DNA from: Fagopyrum homotropicum
Taxonomy: Eukaryota; Streptophyta; Magnoliopsida; Caryophyllales; Polygonaceae
Length of the DNA: 64,000 nucleotides
Assembly: GCA_033239125.1 (NCBI GenBank)
Contig: BSWB01000002.1
Location: forward strand, 50,689,001 to 50,753,000
Reading direction: 5' to 3'
In this document: positions 9,705-21,043 of the stretch, one piece after another
Layout: every line of letters begins with the position of its first letter
How positions within the stretch are numbered: position 1 is the first letter of the stretch
Translations under genes and position numbers: made by a program
Notes under the pieces: generated by a model
Seen by the model: the letters and a program-made list of their open reading frames with translations, nothing else
Told to the model about the DNA's origin: nothing
Databases searched by the model: none

Positions 9705-10543
9705 AGAAATCGGTCGATTTTCTTAAATCGGTCGATCTCTTCTTCTGCAAGTCGACTTTTCTCCTTTTCAACGTATCTAGAAGATACGGCCATGATCTTT
9801 ATCTTTTGGCAATTATATCTTGTAATAATTCCTTAAATCTCTCAGACTATCTTAAGAGATTATTTAGATTCTATCTTTATAGATTTTATATTTTATATCT
9901 TTTAAAAGATATCTTTCCTAAATTATCTTTTCAAAGGATATATTTTATAGATCATATCTGTTTAGTTTATCCTAGTCCTAGTAGGTTTAATCTCCCTTAT
10001 AAATAGCCTTAGAGGGGGAGATTGTTAGGGAGTTGAGAGTTGTGATTATTAATTCCACATTATGGTGAGATACTTGTGACTTCGCTCACGGGGTTTGCAT
10101 TTTATCATTTCTATTCAATCAAAAGGAGAGTTTTTGGTTGAAAAGTTGTGAATCTTTGCTAGGTTGTTCTTGTGTGTGTTAATATTGTTGAAGGTTGGTG
10201 CTACAAGTCAAACTAGTATCTCCTTGTGCTTGTCTTATCTAGAAGGCTTGTGTATGGTTAAAGAAGGAAGGGTGAAAGGTAATTCTTTGTTAAGGGTTTT
10301 GATCCATCGAGTTCAAGGTTCTTTGCAAGTCTTATAATAGTCCTATCTTCCTATATTAATCATTTATCATTTCATATTCATCTTCTTTTCTTTCCACATC
10401 ATTCACTAATCCGCTTTCTGAGTTTCAAAGAAAATCGACTTGTTCTTCATATAAATCGACCGATTTATTCCTAGAACAACCCGATTTTTATCCCAGTTAA
10501 GGACTTTCAATCTAGATCGGGAACTGCGGCTTATCCCGCATCA
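9682..10543 (+). repeat. 3' LTR of the iMet-PBS gypsy element
   Basis: Direct repeat of 6194-7055, ending CCCGCATCA at 10,543. It carries a TATA box at 9998-10,006 and the tag module at 10,431-10,489. The bases after it (ATGTG) do not clearly match the left flank, so no TSD is claimed. Confidence 0.83.
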
Positions 10544-11490
10544 ATGTGCTAAGATAGTTCTGTAAAAGAACCTTGACCAATGATGTGTCAAAACCTTTAA
10601 ACGAGAAGATTACCTTCACCCGCACTTCTTTAACGTTACCCAAGTCTTCTAAGTAAGACAAACACAAGGAGGGACTAGGATTGACCAGGAGCACCAACTT
10701 TCAATAAGATTAAGACACACAAGCACAATCTAGCAAGGACTTTACAACAATTCAACCAAAACCTCTTTTTGATTGAATGATTAATGAATAAGATACAAAC
10801 TTTGTAAATGAAGATGCAATTCTCACAAAGTTTTGGAAAATATCAAATCTAAATCTCTCCAACAATCTCCCCCAATAAGGCTATTTATAAGGGAGATTAC
10901 CTATAAAAACTAGGAAAGATATATTTAAACATTATCTTGTAAAGATATATTTAAGATATGTAAAAATATAAAAACTAAAAGATATGATGTAACTAATAAT
11001 CCCTTAAGATAGTCTGAGAGCTCTAAGGAATCATAACAGGATATATTTTCCAAAAGATAAAAGTTCATGGACGGATCTTTGCTGAAACTCGTCTTAGTGA
11101 AAAAACCGGATTGAAAAATCGATCGATGCATCCTACTGGAAAATCGGTTGATTTTTCCTCTCTGAGGTTCTTCCGTGCACTTATCCTTCTTCTTCGCTTG
11201 GTGGATCTTCTTGGTCGTGGCTTGGCTCTTCTATAACAATCAGTAACGCCATCAGGGAACTCTTGAGAGTGAGGAGAGTTTCCTTGAGCGTACATGCCAT
11301 GAGTATGCCCGCAACTTCATCTTGAATCGCCTTTGCTCTTGACCTTGTGATCGCTCCATCCATGATTGAATGCGAAGAAGGTGAAGGGGTTGTTGGTTTG
11401 TCCTTCAATGCCTTAGCCTTTGAGCGTATTGTTGGTCCTTGTGTTGGAGATGGTCCCACATCAGGTACGCTACCTCCCCAACTCACTCTA
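10544..11490 (-). mobile_element. Minus-strand fragment of the same iMet-PBS gypsy family (LTR plus pol tail)
   Basis: Read on the minus strand, 11,486-11,181 is an open frame of 101 codons containing DVGPSPTQG and GAITRSRAKAIQDE, the same pol tail as in the 6-10.5 kb element. It is followed by a diverged LTR with CTATAAATAG-like sequence (TTATAAATAGCC near 10,885), GGGGGAGATTG and GTTGGTGCTCC phrases. The LTR is cut at about 10,549, where the plus-strand element ends, giving a head-to-head arrangement. A tag pair (AAAATCGGTTGATTTTT, AAAAATCGATCGAT) lies at 11,112-11,158. The right end abuts the chromovirus-like element near 11,490. Confidence 0.7.
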
Positions 11491-11499
11491 AGATATCAA

Positions 11500-12535
11500 A
11501 CGGTCTAACATACCGGGGGCTTAACTTCCCCTTGATGCCGAAGCGTCAGACGCCCCGCGTCGGTGATACCCGGAACCAAACCTGAGTCCCTACTCTGAAC
11601 TCCAAGGGTCGGCACCTCTTGTCCACGTAGGACTTTTAGCGACTTTGTGCTTCCAGCATACGCTCCCGTATCAATGATACTCGAGCCATATCATCAAGTA
11701 CCTGCTCTCGTGCACTTCTACTATCGCTACTCGGCTCCTTCCAGCAAAGCGGTGTAGGCATCTCTGCCCGTACAAAGCCTCATACAGAGCCATCCAAATC
11801 AACGCATGCCATATTTTATTATATGAAAACTCTACCAAAGGAAGGTGATCGGGCCACACCTAGCCCCAATCTAGCACGCATGCTCTCAACATCTCCGACT
11901 ATCCGTCTGTCTACGGATGATACGTTGTCGTGAAAAGCAGACTCGTACCTAAGGCGGCATGCACCTGATGCCAAATTCTTGAGGAAAATCGATTGTCTTT
12001 GTCCGAGATGATGGTCCTCGCCCATGGAGTCCCACTATCTGCCTAGTGAACTCCTCTGCCAACTGACTCACCGGCCACATTTCCTTAATAGGAATGAAAC
12101 GTGCGGTCTTGGTCAGACGGTCTACTATCATCCATGCAATGTCATAGCCTCGTCTCGGTCTCAGGCCAGTAACAAAACCATGGATATGTCCTCCCATTTC
12201 CACTACGGAACCGGTAATGGGTGGAGCTCTCCTCTAGACCTGCGGTGCTTGATCTTGACCTGTTGATATGTCACGAACTAGGCTACGTATATAGCCACGA
12301 CGGGCTTCAGCCATCCCACTAGAAGGATCTCCTCACTTCCTAGTACATCTTACTCGCACCTGGGTGTACTGAGTAAGAGGTAGAGTGAGTCTCCTGTAAT
12401 ATCCTCATCCTCAAATCTCGGTCTGCCGGTACACAAAAGCCCTTGTGGTGTCTCAATAATCCGTTGACACCCACTTGAAACTATTGTGCCTTTCCTCAAG
12501 AGATCCGGTCTCGGATTCTTAGAAGTGTAGGGCAA
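11500..12535 (-). pseudogene. gypsy integrase, broken
   Basis: Minus-strand pieces align in order with the plant gypsy integrase: an N-terminal part (12,535-12,350), a core with HGFVTGL-RRGYDIAWMIVDRLTKTARFIPI (12,203-11,949) and the conserved YNKIWHALIWMALYEALYGQRC block (11,859-11,671). The post-core KGKLSPRYVGPFDILE follows. The first catalytic Asp of the usual MDFVTGLP motif is Gly here, and the second motif (SDRD) is not recognisable, so the enzyme would be dead even if frames were restored. Frame changes lie between each piece. Confidence 0.78.
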
Positions 12536-12876
12536 CTTTCCTATTTTTTTGGATCTCTCCCAACAGATTAGGTAGCAGCTCTAGCATAGTTATGTGACCG
12601 TCCATCTCGGAGAACTGAGTGTCTAACTCCAACCCAGCCAAGTCTCTCTGTAGCTGAGACTAAGCTGTCAACCTAGCAATCGCCTTCTCCCGAGGCGTCT
12701 TCAGACTAAGGACGTCGGCAAACACATTCGCCTTGCCTGGATGATATAGTATCTCCAAGTCGAAATCCTTAGTTAGCTCCAGCCACCTCCATTGGCGGTT
12801 ATTCAACTCCCGCTGAGTGAATATATACTTAAGGCTCTTATAGTCAATTAAGATCTAGCACGTAGCCTCGTAAAGG
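12536..12876 (-). pseudogene. gypsy RNase H C-terminal part and connection domain
   Basis: Minus-strand reading gives KSLKYIFTQRELNNRQWRWLE, then DFDLEILYHPGKANVFADVLS, the usual end of gypsy RNase H (YHPGKANVVADALSR in active elements). It is the direct continuation of 18,949-18,740, from which the LINE separates it. A TAG interrupts the HYLYE segment beside the insertion site. Confidence 0.8.
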
Positions 12877-12893
12877 TAGTGTCACCAGATCTT
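12877..12893 (+). repeat. Left target-site duplication of the LINE (17 bp)
   Basis: TAGTGTCACCAGATCTT, matching TAGTATCACTAGATCTT at 18,723-18,739 with two C/T or G/A differences. Both encode the RNase H residues around ALKIW on the minus strand. Confidence 0.85.
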
Positions 12894-13142
12894 ACCAAAC
12901 AAGTGAAACCCGGATATATAAAGAATTGATCTCTTCTCTCTCCTCAGGTTTTCAACGCGACGAAGGCCTTCAACCTTATCTTTGCTAAAAGATCCGTGCT
13001 TTTCAATGTGAATTCTATTTTTTCACGTTCGTAATCCTTTGTAGGGCTAGTTGTGTGTGTTTATATACAATTTATCGCTATACTTTGGTGGTTGGTGCTA
13101 TTGCTAGACATAAAACTCAAGGTTTGGTGACTTTTTGTCACC

Positions 13143-14703
13143 ATGCCTAAGAAGAAGCGATCTCCGATGAAGGCTGGATCGGTGGAAGGTGGTACAAGTG
13201 TCATTGCTGCGGTGGTAGAAGGGGGAGTGATGAATGCAAAGGATCAAGAATCTTCCTTGTCACACAAGCAAGAATTGGTTACAACGGTTATACAGTCTCA
13301 ACAAAATCAAGAACATCAAGAAACTACTGTGGACAAGGCCAAGAATTAGACTTTTCATGCGGCAAAGGCTAGCATTGGCAAGATTTGAATCTCCATGTAA
13401 GCGAATGCCAATAATCGACCAGACAAAGGACCGCCCAACTTGGTGGGGAATCAACCAACTTATGAGAATGCTTCCGTGCTGCAATCTTCAGTGCCAAAGA
13501 CTGTATCTTTTGGGATTGATCATGCTGGACAAAACCATGGGAACGCCTAAGAAAAAGGCCAGGGTAAGACAATCTTGAATTCTGGCAACCATAAGGCCAT
13601 TGATGAGGATAGTGTCAAAGTGATTGATGATGGTAAAGATGTTCTATCTGATGGGGACAAGGAGTTTATTGATAATGAAAGGGAGGTTGCCTCCCCTCTT
13701 GTGGCTGGAAAGCCGTCATCAGAATTTTCAAAATTAGGTAAAGCTTCTTCGAGTGGCATTGTCAAACAAGCCTGGAAAGAAACATCAACGAAAGTGTTCA
13801 TGAAATCTGGCCTTGGAGGCAAGTTGGAGTACACTTCACCTCCACAACAAGGATAGTCATCAAATGTTCGGAGGTTATGTCTAAGCATCATGTTTGGGGT
13901 AGCATGTTACTTGGTCAATACGTTGGGTTCTATCCGGATTATTATGTTATTAATGAGATGATGAATTCATGGGGTGTGAAGACAAAGTATAGAATGGAGG
14001 CTGGATGTATGATTTTTAGCTTTCTGAATGATGATGATCGTGATAATGTTCTACGTGGAGGGCCATATTTTATCTTCAATCGGCCATTGCTTCTCAAACA
14101 TGTAACGGATAAGTTTTCTTTTAATAGGAAGGACATTGCTATTATGCCCTTGTGGGTGAGGATTACGGTATCCCTAAGAGTTTTAGACATCGGCTATCTT
14201 GGGGATGATTGGTTCGTTGATTGGTAAGCCTCTTTTCATGAATCATGTTACGGAGGATCAAAAGAGAAGCTCATATGCTCGAGTTTTGGTAGAGGTAAAC
14301 TTTGCTAAGGAAATCCTAAGAGAAGTGTCTCTTGATTTTAATGATGGAGTATCTCTTGACTGTACTCTTTGTATGAGAACAAGGCCTCCTATTGTTCAAA
14401 GTGTCTCCAATTTGGACATAAAAATGATGATTGTATGTTTAATGACCGGACCAAGGAAGCAGGAACAAGGCAAGTCCAAGTACGCAGGAAACCTAACCCT
14501 AAAGAGGGTATGGCACGTCCTAATGTAGCTAGTACAAGTGCTAGTGCTAAACCTAATACTAAGAAATTTGTAGACAAAACTAGCAAGAGGCAACCAATGG
14601 TAACTAAGTGGATTGTGTTCCACAATATTGTCCATCACAAGGAGTCCCAAGATATTCAGGGAGATACAGGAATGACTAAAGATATGGAAGTATCAACAAC
14701 ATA
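13143..14703 (+). pseudogene. LINE ORF1 (RNA-binding protein), broken
   Basis: Start MPKKKRSPMKAGS at 13,143, stop at 13,349, then shifted frames. A DUF4283-like domain is clear at 13,877-14,227 (HHVWGSMLLGQYVG ... FLNDDDRDNVLRGGPYFI ... PLWVRI). A zinc knuckle CSKCLQFGHKNDDC lies near 14,393-14,434 in the frame starting at 14,369. Plant L1 ORF1 proteins with this layout bind LINE RNA. The polar, Ser/Thr/Lys-rich C-terminus runs to the stop at 14,703, and an acidic stretch (14,760-14,940) leads into ORF2. Confidence 0.8.
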
Positions 14704-15130
14704 GGGGGCTAGCACTAGCAAGGACAAAGGTAAATCAAAGGTTCATGAGGGAATATATGAGCAACAAGAGGAGGTATCTGATGGAAGTAGTGATCAGGAA
14801 TTTGAGGAGGGTGAAGGGTTTGAGGATGATGTAGCTTCGGACATTTTGTTGTCGTCTGAGGAAGATGGAGGACAAGATCTGTTGGATAATGACTTGGCAG
14901 AGGAGTCTGAGGATGAGTTTACACCATTTCTATCAAAGTCACAAAGGAGAATTATTAGGAAACTGAATGCATCTGGAGACAACCAAGCTAAGCCGTCAAG
15001 GGGTGATAATTCTAAGGGTGGGGAAGGAATGCGTCGTTTGACAAATCAATCGTCTTCATATGACACGAGCCTTGCAGGACCACATAGGATAAGTGAGAAA
15101 AAGAAGGGCACTCGAAGAGGTTCCCAATGA

Positions 15131-18100
15131 GTGGCTACATGGAATATTCAAGGGTTCAACCAACCCCAAAAACAAAATGGGGTTAAGGCCTTGATTGATG
15201 AATTTAAGGTGAGAATGTGTGATATTTTGGAGACTAAGATTAATCCTAGAGTTACGGACATTAATGTCATTATGCGGAGAAAGTTTATAACTTGGAGCTT
15301 TGTGCACAACTTTGAATTGGATGTATGTGGTCGGACACTTCTGATGTGGGATTCCCAACTCTTGGAGGTGGAGGTTCTGCGAGTGCATGTTCAGTTCATA
15401 GCGTGTAAGGTGACTTGCAAGGTCACTGGAGTTCAGTTTGTGGTGTTCTACGTCCTTGGGGAGCATAGAGTCTCGACAAGGTGACAAGCTTGGCAAGGTA
15501 TGAAGGAGATGATTGGAGGACTTAACCACCCTTGGTTAGTCCTTGGTTCTTCAATAATGTTTTATATTCAAATGAAAGGATACATGAGGAAGCAATTAGG
15601 ATGTATGAATGCCAAAGCTTTTATGAAGTTTGCCATCTTGGTCTTGGTTGATGTTCCCTATAATAGTGGTAACAAATTCATATGGACCAATGGCACAATA
15701 TGGAGTAAGATAGATAGAGTGATGGTTAACGGGGCATGGCTTGACAGGAGGATACATTGTCGGGCTAGCTTCTTGGATAGGTGGAATTATTCGGACCATA
15801 AGCCCGCTATTACTCATCTTCATCGACACACTAGTACTAGTAAGAAAAGCTTTAAGTTCTTTAACATGTGGGTCAAGCATGATAGGTTTCATGATCTTGT
15901 TAAGGAGCATTGGGCAAGTCATGTACGTGGGACGTACCAGTAGAGGCTTTGTGTGTTATTAAGGGGTATGAAAGTGCCCTTATGAGAATTAAATAGGGCG
16001 CATTTCTTCCACATATCTGAGCGGATTAAGGCAACTAATGATGAGTATGGTCGAGCCTTAGAAGATATAAGGTTGGACCCTATGGCTAGAACGGAGAGGG
16101 TATGCATGTTAGAGGCAAGGTCAAAGGAAAAGAGACTTAGAGATGCAAAATTTAGCTTCTATGCTTAACAAGCGAAGTCAAAGTTCTTGTTACTAGGTGA
16201 TCGTTCTACTCAGTACTTCCATGGCCTAATGAAAGCACAAGGTTTTGGATATCACGTGGCATCACTAATGCGTGTTAAACGTGAGCTCACGAGATCTAAT
16301 GATGAGGTATTTCATGAGTTCCTAGAGTTTTACAAAGGACTCTTTGGAACGGAGGACATGGTTGAAACACCATCTGATAGTGAATTTGCTATTGGCCCAA
16401 AGGTGGGCGTTATAGATATGGCCAACCTTGTGAAGAACGTATCAAATCAAGAGATAAAGGAAGCTTTATGGGATATTGAAGAGGACAAGGCCCCAGGGCC
16501 TGATGGGTTTACATCTTGCTTCTTCAAAACCACATGAGAAGACATAAGAAGTGAGGTATGTGTGGCGGTAAAGGAGTTTTTTTGGAATGGGAAGCTGCTG
16601 CCGCAACAAAACCACACAATTGTGTCCCATGTTCCCAAGTCTAACTCACCAAGTAGAGTGGAGCACTATCGACCGATCTCATGTTGTAATGTGGTATATA
16701 GAATCATATCGAAGGTGATGACAAAGAGGCTTGGACCATATCTAGCATACCTCATCGATCAGGCCCAAGCGGCATTTGTACCAGGGAGGATCATGTCGGA
16801 TAATGTGTTCTTGGTGCAAGAATTGCTACGAAGATACAATGTTAAGCGAGATACTAGGTGATGTTTTATCAACATTGATCTAGCAAAAGCATATGATACA
16901 GTGTCATGGAAATTTCTCAGATTGGCTCTAGACAAGTTGGGCTTCCCTTGGGTTTTTATACAATGGGTGATGGAATGTGTGTCGTCAGCATCATACTCGG
17001 TCAAGATCAATAAAGACATACACGGATTTTTCTCAAGGAGTAGGGGGCTCAAGTAGGGTGACCCATTGTCACCACTCCTCTTTGTGTGCTGTATGGAATT
17101 CTTCTCTCGGCTGCTTAAAGCGGATACATCCAAACCGCCGTTTAGGTTTCATCAACATTGTGAAGATCTAAGGATATTACACCTAGCGTTTGCAGATGAT
17201 GTTGTTCTTTTTTGTTGGGGAGATAGGGAGTATGTGATGGTTCTTATAAACTGTATCTGTAGATTTGGGGACATAAGTGGCCTTAGAGTTAGCTTACCAA
17301 AATCATCGATGTTCATTGCATCGATTCCGGAAGGAGAAATTCAAGATTTTGATGTCGATCACTGTATTTCCTATGGGAACTTGTCCTTTCCGTTACTTGG
17401 TTATACCGATGGAGCCACATATCCTCAGGGTTGCAGAGTATACACCTCTTTTGGATAAGATAGGGAAGCATATATTTGTTTGGAATAAAAGGCATATTTT
17501 TTTCGCTGGAAGAGTTGAGCTGATCAAGTCTGTTGTACAAGGTATAGACAATTTTTGGCTTTCTCTCTTGCCAATAGCAGGGAATGTGCTGGATAGAGAT
17601 AAGAATGTGCAGATATTTTCCTTGGTCACGACCTCGGGTGGTTTGGGAGAAGGTTTGTAAGCCTAAAGAGAAAGGAGGGCTAGGGTTGTTAGAGTTACGT
17701 GCATGGAACCAAGCTTTCATGTGCAAACACTACATCCATATACATGAGAGAAAGAATAGTTTATGGGTGAAGTGGATTCATCATAGGTACTTAAGGATAG
17801 TAGAGCCGGAGGATTGGCAGCCCAATCATAAAGACTCTCCTTTGATTAAGGCTTTGCTTGCTGGAATGGATAGACTGCTAGCAATGACAAGAAATGGGAC
17901 AAGCCTAGGGTGATGTCCAGGAGGAGTGTATCCCTGGAGGTAGATTCAAAGTAACAAAGGCTAATGAAAAGCTTCGGAAGTGCGGGATTGGTACAACTGA
18001 CACACGATTATATGGGATAGTAGACACATACCGAGGCATGTGTTTATTGATTTGATGGTGACTCTTAAATGCTTATCGACTCATGATAGGATGAAATTCT

Positions 18101-18258
18101 TAGAGGTTGACCCAATATGTCCCTTGTGTAGGAGAGAAGAGGAGACACATGATCATTTATTCTTTAGATGTCCGTTTTCAAGAGCAATTTGGCTTGATAT
18201 GAGACATACATTTGATATGGCATCTGGCATACACACTCTTGAATTTCCACTTGCATAG
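15131..18258 (+). pseudogene. LINE ORF2: endonuclease, reverse transcriptase, zf-RVT; broken
   Basis: The endonuclease starts near 15,131 (ATWNIQGFNQPQKQNGVK, with ILETKI following) and ends with the RWNYSDHKP catalytic SDH motif near 15,780. RT begins with LLGDRSTQYFHGLMKAQG (16,187) and continues through EDKAPGPDGFTSCFFK, HYRPISCCNVVYRIISKV, FINIDLAKAYDTVSWKFL and LAFADDVVLF (FADD active site, about 17,185-17,215). The C-terminus has the zinc-binding motif CPLCRREEETHDHLFFRCPF (18,118-18,177). Stops and frameshifts are frequent, for example TAG before GDPLSPLL at about 17,055. An active copy would nick DNA and prime reverse transcription at the target. Confidence 0.88.
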
Positions 18259-18722
18259 CTTCAATGACAAAGAAGGAGGAAGAACTGATGATCGAGCTGA
18301 AGGATCTTTGCTTTGGTAGCTTCAATGTACTAAATTTGGCATGCCCGGAATAGCCTTGTTTTCAAGGGAAACTAGCTACTAGTGGATACGGTTCTAAGAC
18401 TCATAAAGACACAAGTCTTTAGGATCTTGCATGAAGCTTTTCCGAATCAATATAACATAATGATGGGATTATGAGGAGGTGGCAGGTTTTGGTTCTGATG
18501 TCGGTAAAGAGAGATATTAATGGATGCAATGTTGACATGATAGCCTTATTTAGTCTTTTTTTTATCCTTTGCTTGGTTTGTATGTTCAACGTCACCTGTT
18601 GCCGTGCACGCTAGCATGTGTCGCTTAGTTTCCTTATATGTTGGACATACGCTTTGTAGCCGAACATCTCCTTGTGAGAGATAGACATTTTTACACACAT
18701 CTATGAATTAACCAACATCTTA

Positions 18723-18739
18723 TAGTATCACTAGATCTT
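18723..18739 (+). repeat. Right target-site duplication of the LINE (17 bp)
   Basis: TAGTATCACTAGATCTT, partner of 12,877-12,893. Confidence 0.85.
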
Positions 18740-18949
18740 CAGAGCATGAACTACTTCAGCTAGCTCGAGGTCATGAGTCGGATAGTTCTCCTCGTAGGTC
18801 TTGAACTCTCTCGATGCGTACGCTATGACTCTAACTCGTCGCATCAACACGCATCCCAAGCCCAACTTGGATGCATCACTGTATACCACAAAATCCTCAA
18901 CTCCCTCGGGTTGTGCCAAGATAGGAGCAAAGGTCAATCTCCTCTTCAA
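18731..18949 (-). pseudogene. gypsy RNase H, N-terminal part
   Basis: Minus-strand frame MKRRLTFAPILAQPEG, then FVVYSDASKLGLGCVLMRR and IAYASREFKTYEENYPTHDLELAEVVHALKI. This is the gypsy RNase H start, with catalytic D (SDAS) and E (DLELAE). It is cut exactly at the LINE insertion and continues at 12,876. Confidence 0.85.
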
Positions 18950-19060
18950 CTACTCAAAACTATACTGACACTACTCCGACCACGTAAACCGGACGGTCTT
19001 CCTGAGAAGGCCAGTGAGGGGCCGAACGATCGCTGAGAAACCCTCTATGAACCTGCGATA

Positions 19061-19746
19061 TTACCCTACTAATCCCAAGAAACTGCGTACCTCCTTAACA
19101 TTTGGCGGTGGCGGCCAAGTATTCAAAGACTCAATCTTGGTCGGATCAACCTTGATCCCTTCAGCGGTCACCACATGACCCAAGAATGCCACCTCGGACA
19201 TCCAGAACTCACACTTAGAGAAATTAGCGTACAACTCTCTATCTTGAAGAAATTTGAGCATTGTCCTCAGATGACCGGCGTGCTCCTCTCTACTCCGAGA
19301 GTACACTAGGAAGTCGTCAATAAACATCACCATAAACTGGTCCAAGAATTCGATGAAAATGCCATTCATCAACTCCATAAACACGGTAGACGCATTCGTC
19401 AACTTGAATGACATCACTATAAACTCGTAGTGGTCGTACCTTGTCCGGAATACCATCTTCGGCACACCCTAATCTCTCACTCTCAGTTGGTGATACCCCG
19501 ACCTCAAGTCAATCCGGGAGAACACGGTCGCCTCTGCAGCTGGTTTAACAATTCATCAATGCGAGGCAGTAAATACTTGTTCTTGATCGTCACCTTATTC
19601 AACTCCCGGTAGTCGATGCATAATCTCATCAACCCGTCCTTCTTCCTCACAAACAAGACTGGTGCTCCCCAAGGTGAAATACTAGGGCGGATGAAGCTCT
19701 TCTCTGTCAGCTGCTTCTTTAGCTCCAACATCTCGATAGGTGTCAT
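19061..19746 (-). pseudogene. gypsy reverse transcriptase, broken
   Basis: Two minus-strand frames. 19,746-19,504 gives EMLELKKQLTEKSFIRPS, WGAPVLFVRKKDG and MRLCIDYRELNKVTIKNKYLLPRID. After a frame change, 19,465-19,061 gives FRTRYDHYEFIVMSF, MVMFIDDFLVYSRS (active-site FIDD, a variant of YxDD) and FLGHVVTAEGIKVDPTKIE to VRSFLGLVG. Motif order is complete, so this is the RT of the decayed chromovirus-like element rather than of a separate insertion. Confidence 0.85.
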
Positions 19747-19749
19747 GCT

Positions 19750-20560
19750 GTAAGGCGCCTTCGAGATAGATCTCGTCCTTGGCTCCTTCGATGCTAAAAT
19801 CTACATCCCTCTTTGGTAGAAACCGTGGTGGCTCACCAAACACGTTTGTGAACTCACTCACAATTAGGATCTCCTCTATAGTCGGGCCCTTACTCTCCTT
19901 CATGACATAACACCAGAAGGCCTCACATCCCTAACTGATTAATCTCACCGCTCAGACGGTACTAATAATTGTGCCGGTCTTTCCGACATCCAAGCCTCGG
20001 AATACCTCAACTTTCCCTGCCTCGGTAGTGACCTTCACGTGCTAGATACATGACAAAGAAGTTTACTAACTAGTCACGATTTCCTAAGAGGATAGGACAA
20101 TCGTGGATCTACCTAGTTCCCTTTTCCTTTCCCTCATCGGGTAAACCAATGGTGAAAGGTGCCCCCTTTACCGTCTCTAGCGATAGCCGCTCCACACAAG
20201 CATCAAATATAAACTTGTGTGTAGTACTTGTATCAAATAAAACTCTAACAGGCGTGCCATGAATCTGAATGGTACATGTAGTCGCTGGTGCTGTCAGATC
20301 CTCTACTTTCCTCATCTCGAACGCTAGAGCCTGCGAACCTCTAACCTCTGAAGTACCTCCAATACGACCTCGGCCCTGACCTGAGCCCGGTGCAGAACCC
20401 TGTGCAGTAAAATGCCTAGGGGCTCTATATTGCTGCCGTTTGGTCGGATACGGTGATGATCTCTGCCCACCACTTTGTGCTCCTGTAGGGGATGATCCCT
20501 GTTGTGATGGAGCCTTGCCTTGGAGACAGAAGCTAGCTGGGTGACTAGTCTTGCTTCAAG
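19750..20560 (-). pseudogene. gypsy aspartic protease and gag-pro linker
   Basis: The minus-strand segment 20,315-20,109 contains TCTIQIHGTPVRVLFDTSTTHKFI, the retropepsin active-site region (usual LIDSGATHSFI; here DTSTTH with the catalytic Asp kept), followed by the RLSLETV helix. 19,903-19,750 (EFTNVFGEPPRFLPKRDVDFSI) is the linker into RT. Between them the frame is repeatedly interrupted. Confidence 0.72.
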
Positions 20561-21043
20561 TGAAAGAAGTCACCAACGGCCTCTTACAAGCGGGCTTAAT
20601 ATGACCCCACTATCCACAGTTAAAGCACTGTCGGTCACCCTCGGGAAGCGGTGCCGATGATTTAGAACCCTGACAAATGTGGGCCGGAACTTGTCCATAC
20701 CCCGATGCTCCGGCTCCAGCACTAGCTTGTCTAGTTTTCTGCCTCTTCTCAGGCTCACCTAACAGTGCAACTCTCCTAGGACCCGGTCAGTCCCTCTCAT
20801 ATGTTGAAGCTCGGTCCTGGTAATCTGCCTAGGAGCCATAGTGGAAATCCACCAGATAGGCGCGGGTGGACTCTCTCAACCTCCGTACATGAGAACAAAT
20901 ATACGTGTTGGTCCACTGTAGGTGCGACGGGACCGAGCAGTTCTAACTCCTCTCTAAACCTCCTAATCGCCTCCTCCACCGGGAAGTCCTAAAACCCGGC
21001 CTCAACGAAATCCCTCACCCTATCTCTCTGAAGAACCTATAGG
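20561..21043 (-). pseudogene. gypsy gag, zinc knuckle and C-terminal part
   Basis: The minus strand encodes a CCHC relic (C-x2-C-G-stop-W-G-H-x4-C near 20,630-20,585, with a stop after the Gly). Upstream is an Arg-rich gag segment (EKRQKTRQAS, 20,758-20,700) and, at 20,979-20,797, EEAIRRFREELELLGP. Gag continues at 22,165 after an inserted LTR. It contains many disablements. Confidence 0.6.

Larger units (their letters stand above)
6194..10543 (+). mobile_element. Internally deleted Ty3/gypsy element with tRNA-iMet PBS and two LTRs
   Basis: Two direct LTRs of about 862 bp (6194-7055, 9682-10543) flank 2.6 kb. The 5' LTR ends in CA followed by AAG and TGGTATCAGAGC, the initiator-Met primer site. 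The interior holds a gag N-terminus, a damaged zinc knuckle, a gypsy protease, and then the pol C-terminal tail (PFQEGES, GPITRSR). RT, RNase H and integrase are missing between about 8945 and 9250, so the element is non-autonomous. The LTRs differ at only a few sites by eye, so insertion looks moderately recent. The LTR start is uncertain: the left copy reads TGAAGAAATC, the right AGAAGAAATC, and a second TG start lies 20 bp inside both copies. Confidence 0.82.
12894..18722 (+). mobile_element. L1-type LINE, near full length, inside the gypsy RNase H
   Basis: A 5.8 kb insertion bounded by 17-bp TSDs. It has a ~250 bp 5' leader, an ORF1 with a DUF4283-like domain and a CCHC knuckle, and an ORF2 with apurinic endonuclease, reverse transcriptase and zf-RVT domains. 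All frames contain several stops and shifts. No poly(A) tail is present; the 3' end reads ACCAACATCT before the TSD. TSD divergence of 2/17 and the many disablements suggest an old insertion into a still older gypsy element. Confidence 0.9.

Noticed and set aside
10544..10548. ATGTG as the TSD of the iMet-PBS gypsy element
   Set aside because: The left flank is a 62-bp tandem repeat and does not contain ATGTG at the LTR start.
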